From NCBI RefSeq assembly GCF_001865065.1, contig NZ_MJGN01000045.1:32413-96412 (forward strand): a stretch of DNA of 64,000 nt. Direction: 5' to 3'. This stretch comes from Curtobacterium sp. MCBA15_008 (GTDB lineage: Bacteria > Actinomycetota > Actinomycetes > Actinomycetales > Microbacteriaceae). Made by a program: the position numbers and the translations under genes. A model generated the notes under the pieces. That model was not told the origin of the DNA. It was given only the letters and a program-made list of their open reading frames with translations, and searched no databases. Of this stretch, positions 26,290 through 33,195 are shown piece by piece. Each line of letters begins with the position of its first letter. Position 1 is the first letter of the stretch.

Positions 26290-26668
26290 CAAAGAACCGT
26301 ACCGTGAGCAAGGCTCAGTGCGATGTCACTCGTTCGGGTTGCATTCCGATCCAGTTTGCGTCGATGACCGACTGGCTGACGTTGGCCGATGGCGTCCGGG
26401 TGATGCTGTTCCGTGGCACGCGCCGTTGTCCTGTACGGGAATGCAAGTGCGACGACGGAGGGTGGCTCGTCGTTCTGCGGGCTCCGGCGCGATCCCACCG
26501 TGGCAACGTGTTCGCTGACGATCCCGTGGCGCCAGACCTCTTCGTTGGTCTCCGGTTCAAGGTCGATCGTCGTGTTCAGCGAGCCCCGGCCATTGTCGGC
26601 GTGCTCGAGCCCGAGTTTGTGGCCCAAGCGTCAAGGAGCGCCCGTCCGCGTTCTTCCGGAGATGTCAT
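26289..26668 (-). pseudogene. Frameshifted small gene (possible antitoxin-like partner)
   Basis: A strong AGGAAAGGA ribosome-binding site precedes the ATG at 26668, which opens MTSPEERGRALLDAWATN, but this frame stops after 30 residues. The next frame continues a coding-like sequence (LGLEHADNGRGSLNTTIDLE) with high third-position GC to a stop that overlaps the following ATG. The simplest reading is a single-base indel near 26610-26625 that split one gene of about 126 residues. A sequencing error or programmed frameshift cannot be excluded. No family is recognised. Confidence 0.45.
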
Positions 26669-26731
26669 AAGCAACATCCTTTCCTGCACGAACAGGGGAG
26701 ACTAGCTGGTATGTGACCCACAGACGCGGGG

Positions 26732-27586
26732 CTAATCATCAGCGGTGAAGGGCAGAATCCGATCAAGAGCTTCCGCGGACTGCAGTCCGGCGATTCGTAG
26801 GAGCCGTCTCAGAGGTGTGCCGGCGTTCAAATGATGAACAAGCCATGTCGCCCGCATCCGCCTGGTGACCAGCGGGATCTGCGGGGACGTGCGGGAAACA
26901 AAGTCGGTGATGAGGTTGATGTTGTCACCCCTTTGATGGGCGCGGAAGACCCACCCGGTCTCTCCTAGGACCTCCCGCCGTGTCCGCAGAAGATCCGTCC
27001 AGACCTCTCCGGTGATGGGGATGACCCGTTCGTTTTCGCCAGTGACATGCATCGTCGCTCGCTCCACATCGACGTCCTCCATGCGTTGCCGGATGATCTC
27101 CGCGCCCGTGAGCCCTGCGCCGAGTCCGAGTGCGAGCAGCGCCCCGGCGGAGCTGGTCAGCTCGTCGGTGCGCATCGACCTGCCCCACGCGCGTAGAAGG
27201 CTGATGTCGTTGTCGGAGTACGGCCGCGATGCGTCAGCTTTCCCGAGCGCGCGGAAGCGCCCGGCGGCGTCGTCGCCGAGGAGCGCTTCGGAGACGCGTC
27301 GGAGTCGCGCTCTGATGGTGTTTCGGCTGGCGCGGTTGTAACTGGCGAGATGATTCTGCACGAACCGCTCAACGGTCCGGGGGCTGAGGGCGGCACCGTC
27401 TTCCAGAGGGATGTGGTTCACGTATGCGAAGTGCACCAGATGGGACACCGGCGTGAGGAGCTGCCGTTCGGTGTAGGTGACGTGCGGTTCAGCACGGTCG
27501 ACGATATCGAGCACGTATGCCTTGATCGCATCCCAGTCCTTTCTCGGGAGTTGTGGCCGGTAGGTCTGTGATGATTCGGGGCTCAC
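26732..27586 (-). CDS. Tyrosine-recombinase-fold protein without catalytic residues
   Basis: The 284-residue protein aligns along its length with the recombinase-like protein at 21867-22886, for example WDAIKAYVLDIV against WAAIRALLLEVV, and GAGLTGAEIIRQRMEDV against GAGLRTSEAVAVRVRDL. The box I Arg is Thr here, the His is gone, and no Tyr follows the C-terminal GLQSAEALDRILPF. Only the Arg of RMRATW remains. It probably binds DNA without cutting it. The GTG at 27586 has GGAGGGA at a good distance; an ATG at 27604 is an alternative. Confidence 0.55.
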   Translation of the reverse strand: MSPESSQTYRPQLPRKDWDAIKAYVLDIVDRAEPHVTYTERQLLTPVSHLVHFAYVNHIPLEDGAALSPRTVERFVQNHLASYNRASRNTIRARLRRVSEALLGDDAAGRFRALGKADASRPYSDNDISLLRAWGRSMRTDELTSSAGALLALGLGAGLTGAEIIRQRMEDVDVERATMHVTGENERVIPITGEVWTDLLRTRREVLGETGWVFRAHQRGDNINLITDFVSRTSPQIPLVTRRMRATWLVHHLNAGTPLRRLLRIAGLQSAEALDRILPFTADD

Positions 27587-27604
27587 GGGAAGGATTCCCT
27601 CCAT

Positions 27605-27839
27605 TGGTTGTGGTGGAACGGTGGTATCCGCCCAGGTTGGGCGAACTGCTCGCAAGGCTGGGTGGCGACGGAACCGTTGCGAGCGTTGACGGTGAAGCCG
27701 GCCGTTGCGCACGTGTGTGGGTTGGGCCAGGGGACGTCCGGGCCGGTAGCGGATTCTGGCCACACTGTATGTACGTAGTAATGAACAATTGCGTGTCGGC
27801 CGGCACCAGAGCCACCTCAAGCGCTCGACATGTTGCCGC
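27605..27839. other. Intergenic region upstream of the degenerate recombinase gene
   Basis: No gene is visible. The minus strand has an AT-richer stretch around 27765-27790 with ACTACGTACATACAGTGT, a plausible promoter for the recombinase-fold gene, but no box is clear enough to mark. Confidence 0.3.
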
Positions 27840-28601
27840 TCACCCCTCTCGACCGGGGTGCATTTGGCGCTGCTTCTCGAAGAGCGCATCCCGCAATGCA
27901 GCAAACTCTGAAGGCGCCGTCGCCATCCGGGCGTCGGCCTGAGGTGCCGCGAGGTCGTTCGACGTCGACGGCAGGTTGAAGCCCATAGGCGTGAGCGCAA
28001 CCTTCGGTGAGTCCGTATTCCGGCGCTTCGGCGTCCGGCCAGCGGAGGGTTCTTCGAGACCTCTTTGGGCGAGGGCGTCGATGCTCTCAGTGGTTAACGA
28101 CCCATCGCCGCCGCTCACTAGCAACTGCTCGGGCGGGTGCCCCGCCGGGATGAGTCGGTGGAGCTGCCCTGAGCCGAGAGCAGTCCTGCGGGAAGGGCGG
28201 TGCTATCCGGGCCGAGCGCGCGGTGCTCATATGGCGTCGAGGCCGGGAGTGCGCTGGTGGCGCGCCGCATGTATCTGCCTTCGGCGGTCCGATCACGCAT
28301 GCCGGGTCGCCGTCCGGGCTTCGCTTCGTCCCCTCGCTTCGTCTTGAGCGTCTCGGCGTCGCCGTGCACCTCCGAGTACATGGCCGTCCAGCTGTCACTC
28401 CCGAACGCAGGGACGGCCTGCCTGGAACTCGTCGGATTGGAGGGCTGGTGTGAGCGGACGGCTCGTCCGCGGAAGTCCTTGTCCCGGGCCCGCTTGGTGG
28501 GCGTGGACGTGTCGGCCGGTCGCGTCCCAGTCTCGTTTCGGGAGCTGCGGACGGTACGGACGCGACACGCCGCTGATGCTGGCGTCCGAGTGGGGAAGGA
28601 T
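27840..28601 (-). pseudogene. Relic of a third recombinase-fold gene
   Basis: On the minus strand 28521-28556 reads YRPQLPKRDWDA, nearly identical to YRPQLPRKDWDA at the start of the protein encoded at 26732-27586, and ATCCTTCCC (ILP) precedes both. Further on, 28080-28180 reads LHRLIPAGHPPEQLLVSGG, matching the C-terminal pattern HHLNAGTPLRRLLRIAG, then stays open to 27840. The middle is missing or frameshifted and a stop interrupts the frame. This is best read as a decayed, internally deleted paralogue. The C-terminal part could still be expressed as a small protein. Confidence 0.4.
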
Positions 28602-28630
28602 TGTCGAACGTCACTGGAGCCACCTAGCAT

Positions 28631-28646
28631 TCGAACACACATTCGA
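28631..28646. promoter_or_regulatory. LexA (SOS) box
   Basis: TCGAAC-ACAC-ATTCGA matches the actinobacterial SOS box TCGAAC-N4-GTTCGA at 11 of 12 positions, within a longer near-palindrome ATTCGAA...TTCGAAT. It lies directly upstream of the ribosome-binding site of the DUF6504-like gene, so it would overlap its promoter or leader. Confidence 0.7.
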
Positions 28647-28661
28647 ATGAGGAGGTACTTG

Positions 28662-28925
28662 ATGCGCGCTACAACACTTGAGCCCGCGACAGTCTGGTGG
28701 GGCGGCGGCGTGCCGGAACGCGTTGTGTGGCGCGGTAGCCGGTGGCGGGTCAGTGACCAGCCGACACGGCTGACGGCAACCGCGGAGTTCCTGCCCTCCG
28801 CCATGACCCATGCGCCCGAGCAGACCATTGGATGGCGATTCCAGATCACCGCTGGAACGGAGTCCGTCGTCGTCGACATAGTCCCCGACGCCGGGCAGTG
28901 GGCGGTGGCGCGGACCTGGTCGTGA
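28662..28925 (+). CDS. DUF6504-like small protein under SOS control
   Basis: The 87-residue product has the pattern ERVVWRGSRWRVSDQPTRL, then GWRFQIT and GQWAVARTW, which resembles the small DUF6504 proteins often found beside imuB/dnaE2 mutasome genes in actinobacteria (from memory). No mutasome genes are present here. The ATG at 28662 follows GAGGAGG. The LexA-type box 15 bases upstream supports a DNA-damage link. The role of the family is not established. Confidence 0.65.
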   Translation: MRATTLEPATVWWGGGVPERVVWRGSRWRVSDQPTRLTATAEFLPSAMTHAPEQTIGWRFQITAGTESVVVDIVPDAGQWAVARTWS

Positions 28926-28957
28926 TCTGGCGACAGCATTAGAACCTCCGCGCCCTC

Positions 28958-28969
28958 TACGCTGAACGT
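28958..28969 (+). promoter_or_regulatory. Probable leaderless promoter of the small HTH gene
   Basis: TACGCT at 28958-28963 is six bases before the ATG at 28970, and no ribosome-binding site is present. Confidence 0.4.
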
Positions 28970-29263
28970 ATGGGTCGACCGATGCGTGCGCTGCCAGTGG
29001 AGCTCGCTGACGCACCGTGGCCGAGTGTTCCGTCCCGTGACCCGTTCGGCGAAGTCGCCCGCCAGTTTGTCCTCAATCTCCGTGACGCGATGGCGGGACG
29101 CAGTCTCCGCGCGGTCGCCGCTGATGCCGGCATCGGCCATGTCACTCTCCAGCGGGTTCTTGCGGGTCAGGCGTGGCCGGATCTGCAGACAATTGCCCGG
29201 CTTGAGGCGGGACTTGACGCGGAGCTGTGGCCACGTCGTCCGGCCTCCGGAACTCGCGGTTGA
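28970..29263 (+). CDS. Small XRE-type helix-turn-helix protein
   Basis: The 97-residue protein has a helix-turn-helix at about residues 42-85: SLRAVAADAGIGHVTLQRVL, then GQAWPDLQTIARLEAGLDAELWP, the usual XRE layout in which the last helices close the domain. The N-terminus is a short linker rich in Pro and Asp. There is no effector domain, so it may be a simple repressor. Its 3' end overlaps the convergent gene at 29142-29735 by 122 bases. Confidence 0.7.
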   Translation: MGRPMRALPVELADAPWPSVPSRDPFGEVARQFVLNLRDAMAGRSLRAVAADAGIGHVTLQRVLAGQAWPDLQTIARLEAGLDAELWPRRPASGTRG

Positions 29264-29735
29264 ACTCCTCAGCGCGGGCGAAGAACTCTGCCCAGTTGGC
29301 GGGATCTCGACGTGCCGGCGCTGGCGGATACCAGGAGCCATCGGTCACCGCCGCGAGGAGCTGCATCGAGGTCCACCTGTCGGGATCGTCTTCACCGCGG
29401 TCGGGCGGTGCGGGACGGGTGTCGATGCCGCTTTGTTCGTCGAACGCGTTCCGATCTGCGACGTAACTCAGCACGAGGCGACGGAGGGTTCGCTCCTGCA
29501 CTGCGTCCATGCCACTGGATGTGACCACGACTTCTCGCGTGACGAGGTCCAATCGGGCGCCAGCCTCCGCACCCTCCGATGATGCGAAGATGCTGACGCT
29601 GGACCCGCCCTTGCGCTCGACGGCAGACACGTGCACGCCGTCCGGAGGGAGCAGGGACGTCGGCCACCCCAGGCGCGGCAATTCGACGTCCGCGACGAGA
29701 CTCAGGAAGTCTGCGAGCGAATCCGGAGTGGTCAT
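29142..29735 (-). CDS. Hypothetical protein
   Basis: The 197-residue product begins TTPDSLADFLSLVADVELPRLGW, has a beta-rich middle (VHVSAVERKGGSSVSIFAS, ARLDLVTREVVVTS), and ends in a Pro-rich, likely disordered tail. I chose the ATG at 29735; the frame is open further upstream but that part is not protein-like. No family is recognised. It overlaps the convergent HTH gene tail-to-tail by 122 bases, which could couple their expression through antisense transcription. Confidence 0.55.
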   Translation of the reverse strand: MTTPDSLADFLSLVADVELPRLGWPTSLLPPDGVHVSAVERKGGSSVSIFASSEGAEAGARLDLVTREVVVTSSGMDAVQERTLRRLVLSYVADRNAFDEQSGIDTRPAPPDRGEDDPDRWTSMQLLAAVTDGSWYPPAPARRDPANWAEFFARAEEFNREFRRPDDVATAPRQVPPQAGQLSADPATPDPQEPAGE

Positions 29736-29955
29736 AAATATGAACGGTAGACCCAGTGGGACGCCCCTGTCCAGTCTCCAAGAACGGCGAAGCCGCACGC
29801 GCTTGCGGTCGCACACAGGCAAGCTTCGACCGGCGGGACGAGCTCGTTGCGTTGCCGCTGAGCCAGTCGTGGCCAACGGCGTCGCAACCATGCTCAAAAG
29901 CGATGCAATGCGTAGGGGCTGCCGGGGTCTTGCTAAGCCGTGCAAGTATCGAGCC

Positions 29956-30537
29956 ATGGGGGAAAGCATCGTGCTGCTGATTCAGGCGCCGCGGCGAGCG
30001 GCACTTGAAGCAGAGGGGTGGGTCGTCGTGGCTCGGTCGTTCGGAGCCCAGCTCGACTCAAACAGCATCAACGTCGAACGACTGCAGGCGATGGTTGCTC
30101 AAGCTGAGGGAACGGTGCGGGAAATTACAGACACTGACGTCGATGCCGTGCTGCACCTGGACGCCGCGACCGTTGAGGACTATCCGGGTAGTGCCGCGAC
30201 GCAACATGCGGCCCTCGACCGACGTGCAGCGACGCCGAGCGCTTCACGGCGAGCGTTCGGCGCGTTCGTGCCCGACGCCGAACTCGTCGCAATGACCTTC
30301 GTTGACATCGACGGAGCAGATGCTGAGACGCAATTCACCGTCGTCCACCGAGCCTGGCGCGGTCGAGGTTTGAGCGTCGCAGTGAAAGCGGCATCCGTTC
30401 TCGCACTCACAGCAGAAGGTGTCACGCGCTTCCGCACCGGTGGTTCGGCAGACAATGCCGCGATCCTCCGAGCAAACGATGCGCTGGGCTACGTCCGCGA
30501 CGAGGAATGGGTGACGCTCGTGCCGAACGGCCGGTAA
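29956..30537 (+). CDS. GNAT-family N-acetyltransferase
   Basis: The 193-residue protein has the GNAT acetyl-CoA signature as VHRAWRGRGLSVAVKAASV near residue 133 and the late motif NDALGYVRDEEWVTL, typical of small-molecule acetyltransferases. The N-terminal 50 residues are shorter than a full second domain. The substrate is unknown. The ATG at 29956 has GGGGGAAAG only after it, so the start is not certain. It is a single-gene unit followed by a hairpin. Confidence 0.75.
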   Translation: MGESIVLLIQAPRRAALEAEGWVVVARSFGAQLDSNSINVERLQAMVAQAEGTVREITDTDVDAVLHLDAATVEDYPGSAATQHAALDRRAATPSASRRAFGAFVPDAELVAMTFVDIDGADAETQFTVVHRAWRGRGLSVAVKAASVLALTAEGVTRFRTGGSADNAAILRANDALGYVRDEEWVTLVPNGR

Positions 30538-30560
30538 CCGCTCCTTATCAGTACAGCCGA

Positions 30561-30591
30561 AACCGCAGGACGGGCCCGTCCCGCTGCGGTT
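30561..30591 (+). terminator. Hairpin after the GNAT gene
   Basis: AACCGCAG-GACGGG (30561-30574) pairs with CCCGTC...CTGCGGTT (30575-30591) with a three-base bulge. The rest of the gap 30592-30887 shows no gene that I can support. Confidence 0.55.
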
Positions 30592-30887
30592 GCAGCTGGA
30601 CGAGCCCAATCGATCTGCCGGGATGGCGAGCAGTCATCGGTGTGCTGTTAATCGCGCGGTCACACTGGTGGCTGGTCGAGTCGCTGGCATCATCGGTGCA
30701 GCTCGAGGAAGCCTTCCGCTTCCGCCTCGCGCCCGACGGCCGCGGGTAGCACTGCACCACCGACTTCGGGCCAGGCGGTTTGGGTTGAAGTCAATGCGTG
30801 CGGCAGCGTACGTCCGTTAGTCGCAAGGAATCCCTCCGTCCTCTGATGCGGGGACAGGATAGGGAGTGTCGGCGGCTCTCCGGTCCG

Positions 30888-31544
30888 TCAGGCAGCGGCG
30901 GATCGGCGGGAGGGAAGGGTGCGCCCGTGTACCTTCGCGCGGTCCTCAGCGGCCGACTTGAGCTGCTCAGCGAGTTCGGTGAACTGGTCGAGTGCAGGGT
31001 TGACGCCGACGAGGGTGAACTCACGCGTCACGACCTCGAGGTCGAGCTGCCACACGTCTTCGAGGATCCGACGCATCCATGCGGTGGCATGGTTCCACCC
31101 CTCGCGAGGGGTGCCGGCGGCGTAGTTGCCGCCCTGCACGGTGACGAGCACGGCAGGCTTGCCGGCCGTGACGGGGTCCGCGCCCGGCGCCATACGTGGG
31201 TCGGTGATGACCATGTCGACGTAGGACTTGAAATGCTGTGAAACGCCGAAGTTGTAGAGCGGCACGGCGAACAGCAGCGCCTCCGCGTCGGCGAGCTCGT
31301 CGGTGAGGGTGCGGGCGAGCTCTATGGACGCTCGCTGCTCCGGCGTGCGGTCACTGTCCGCTTTCATCGATCCCGCGACCGCGTTCGCCCAGGCATTTGC
31401 GGGTACGGGCTCGACGCCGATGTGGCGGCGCACGACGGGAGCGTCTGGTTCCAGGGCCGCCCACTCGCTCTCGACGACGTCGGCCAGAGCTCGGCTGGCG
31501 GAGCCGTCGACACGAATGCTGGCATCAAGACGGAACAAGGACAT
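30888..31544 (-). CDS. FMN-dependent NADH-azoreductase (AzoR family)
   Basis: The 218-residue flavodoxin-fold protein starts LFRLDASIRVDGSASRALAD, the FMN phosphate loop of AzoR, and has the conserved PLYNFGVSQHFKSYVD near residue 95 and the TVQGGNYAAG loop. AzoR enzymes reduce quinones and azo dyes by two electrons and protect against thiol stress. The ATG at 31544 follows GGAGGAG. It is divergent from the HxlR regulator, with two inverted repeats in the shared promoter region. Confidence 0.87.
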   Translation of the reverse strand: MSLFRLDASIRVDGSASRALADVVESEWAALEPDAPVVRRHIGVEPVPANAWANAVAGSMKADSDRTPEQRASIELARTLTDELADAEALLFAVPLYNFGVSQHFKSYVDMVITDPRMAPGADPVTAGKPAVLVTVQGGNYAAGTPREGWNHATAWMRRILEDVWQLDLEVVTREFTLVGVNPALDQFTELAEQLKSAAEDRAKVHGRTLPSRRSAAA

Positions 31545-31622
31545 GGAACTCCTCCGGTAGGTGGGTCAGCGTGACCGATATCGCTCTCCGGACCCATCGG
31601 GGCCCGTCCTCGGCTCGCTTTG

Positions 31623-31637
31623 GTTACTCCCGGTAAC
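31623..31637. promoter_or_regulatory. Inverted repeat, candidate HxlR operator 1
   Basis: GTTAC-TCCCG-GTAAC lies between the divergent azoreductase and HxlR genes. The same half-sites recur at 31678-31693, about 55 bases away (roughly five helical turns). Confidence 0.5.
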
Positions 31638-31677
31638 GGTCTACGCTGACATGGCCGGTCACTGCAAATGAGCCCCT

Positions 31678-31693
31678 GTTACCGCGCAGTAAC
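31678..31693. promoter_or_regulatory. Inverted repeat, candidate HxlR operator 2
   Basis: GTTAC-CGCGCA-GTAAC lies 22 bases before the HxlR start at 31716. The half-sites are identical to operator 1, with one more spacer base. Confidence 0.5.
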
Positions 31694-31715
31694 TGAGTAC
31701 GATCGAAGAGAGCCG

Positions 31716-32156
31716 ATGAGCGAGACGACCAGTGATCAGGTTCGCGACGAGCAGCGCGAGCGGTTACTCACCGCGCTTCCGGCGATGAGCCGCATGTGCA
31801 CTATGCACAACCCGGAACTGTTCCGATCGCTCCTCGGGCGCATCGGCGACAAGTGGACTTTGCTCGTCATCGGGATTCTCGGCGAGCGACCGCACAGGTT
31901 CACCGAGCTGGCCGCCATCATCCCCGGGATATCGCGTCGCATGCTGACGGTGACGCTTCGCGCCCTCGAACGCGACGGATTGGTTGTCCGCACCGTGTTC
32001 GCTGAGGTACCTCCTCGCGTGGTCTACGACCTCACCGAGCTGGGGCGGTCGCTCCAAGATGTCGTGCTCACCCTCGGCGAGTGGGTGGTGGAACACCAGG
32101 AAGTTATAGCGGGAGAACGGCTCGCATTCGACGAGCGGAACGGGTTGCAGGACTGA
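31716..32156 (+). CDS. HxlR-family transcriptional regulator
   Basis: The 146-residue winged-helix protein has the HxlR hallmark of a single Cys near the N-terminus (SRMCTMHNPE) followed by LLGRIGDKWTLLVIGIL, then HRFTELAAIIPGISRRMLT and LERDGLVVRTVF. HxlR/QorR-type regulators often sense aldehydes, quinones or oxidants through cysteine. The ATG at 31716 follows GAAGAGAG. Its divergence from an azoreductase gene, with paired GTTAC-GTAAC repeats between, points to control of that gene. Confidence 0.88.
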   Translation: MSETTSDQVRDEQRERLLTALPAMSRMCTMHNPELFRSLLGRIGDKWTLLVIGILGERPHRFTELAAIIPGISRRMLTVTLRALERDGLVVRTVFAEVPPRVVYDLTELGRSLQDVVLTLGEWVVEHQEVIAGERLAFDERNGLQD

Positions 32157-32405
32157 TATTTCTAGCTTCGACGACGAGCAAGCGCGCCCAGCGGAGCCTG
32201 AGCTGCAGCGCTTGCCGCGGCGGCGCGGGAGTAGCGGGCCCAATCGATTTGTGGGGTAGGACGCCGCTGGGTGAGGAGCCGGCACCTCGGCGACGCTACG
32301 GCCAGTTGAGAGAGCTTGAGTCGAAGGCGAACGCGCAGGACCGGGGTGCCGACGGTCTTCCCTTCGTGGTGCGGCTACGTCAGGTTGACGCGTGATAGGC
32401 CGTTG

Positions 32406-33137
32406 TCAGTCGATCGTGGCTTGGCGGTCCGGAGCGAGGATGGTCTCTTCGCTGGTGCTCGTGGCTGTGGTGTAGCCGCGCAGCAGGGCGGTGAGTACGT
32501 CGGTAAGTCGGGGTTCTACGTCCACGATGGCTCGTGCGAGAGCTGCATCGGATTCGTACAGCTCGCGCAGGGCGGTCCCTGAGGCTGACATTTGCCAGAG
32601 CGCCCCGGCCAGGCCGGTCGCAGTGGCGACAGTGTTCGAAGCCTGTACGTCGCTCAAAGGCAGGAGCCGTTGGAGGCTGCGCTGTACGTTCGCCGAACAA
32701 CCGAGCGCGGTGAGTTTGAATCGCCGGGCGGAATCCAAGGACACTCCGCGCTCGAGATTCATCGGGGTGTGAGCCAGGAGGTCACAGAACAAGGGGCGCG
32801 ACGCAAGTGACGCGGAGACGGTCCTCCCGATGTCAGTGATGGTGTCGTCGGACGGCGCGGGCAGGGCGCCTCCTGCCAATGAATCGAGTGCTCCCGCTAC
32901 GGCGAGGGACCACTCCAACCACCCCTCCGCGGACAGCCGCAGGAAAATCTCTTCACGGGTTTCGAAGTAACGAAGTAGACCCGACTTGTGCAGACCGACG
33001 CCGGCTGCGATGTCAGTAAGCGTGACTGCGCGGACGCCCCGCTCCACGGCAAGCCGTCGAGCGGAGTCCATGATCGACGTCTCCCGGTCCTGCTTTGCAC
33101 GTGGGCTCCGTGCCCGCTCGTAGCTCTCGGTCGTCAT
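32406..33137 (-). CDS. TetR-family transcriptional regulator
   Basis: The 243-residue protein has an N-terminal TetR HTH (MDSARRLAVERGVRAVTLTD, then AAGVGLHKSGLLRYFETREE) and a helical ligand domain with a Leu/Ala-rich C-terminus. The effector is unknown. I chose the ATG at 33137. It is divergent from an SDR gene, and the 58-base gap holds a perfect inverted repeat that would overlap both promoters, so it probably represses itself and the two SDR genes. Confidence 0.87.
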   Translation of the reverse strand: MTTESYERARSPRAKQDRETSIMDSARRLAVERGVRAVTLTDIAAGVGLHKSGLLRYFETREEIFLRLSAEGWLEWSLAVAGALDSLAGGALPAPSDDTITDIGRTVSASLASRPLFCDLLAHTPMNLERGVSLDSARRFKLTALGCSANVQRSLQRLLPLSDVQASNTVATATGLAGALWQMSASGTALRELYESDAALARAIVDVEPRLTDVLTALLRGYTTATSTSEETILAPDRQATID

Positions 33138-33147
33138 CGCGCCATCG

Positions 33148-33168
33148 TAGCGCAACAGGGTTGCGCTA
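33148..33168. promoter_or_regulatory. TetR operator candidate (perfect inverted repeat)
   Basis: TAGCGCAAC-AGG-GTTGCGCTA is a nine-base perfect inverted repeat between the divergent TetR and SDR genes. Confidence 0.7.
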
Positions 33169-33173
33169 GTTGC

Positions 33174-33186
33174 AAAACGGTGTTTT
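33174..33186. promoter_or_regulatory. Second inverted repeat in the TetR/SDR promoter
   Basis: AAAAC-GGT-GTTTT lies ten bases before the SDR start at 33196. It could be a second operator or simply promoter sequence. Confidence 0.35.
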
Positions 33187-33195
33187 ACTAAGTCC

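Noticed and set aside
26304-26705. Plus-strand frame of 133 codons
   Set aside because: The minus strand here has a strong ribosome-binding site, high third-position GC and a TGATG junction with the next gene, so I favour a frameshifted minus-strand gene.
28118-28640. Minus-strand Lys/Arg-rich frame
   Set aside because: It has high GC3 but low-complexity composition and no start signal, and the same DNA matches recombinase relics in other frames.
30507-30749. Plus-strand frame after the GNAT gene
   Set aside because: There is no start signal and it overlaps the GNAT end and a terminator hairpin; the translation resembles nothing known to me.
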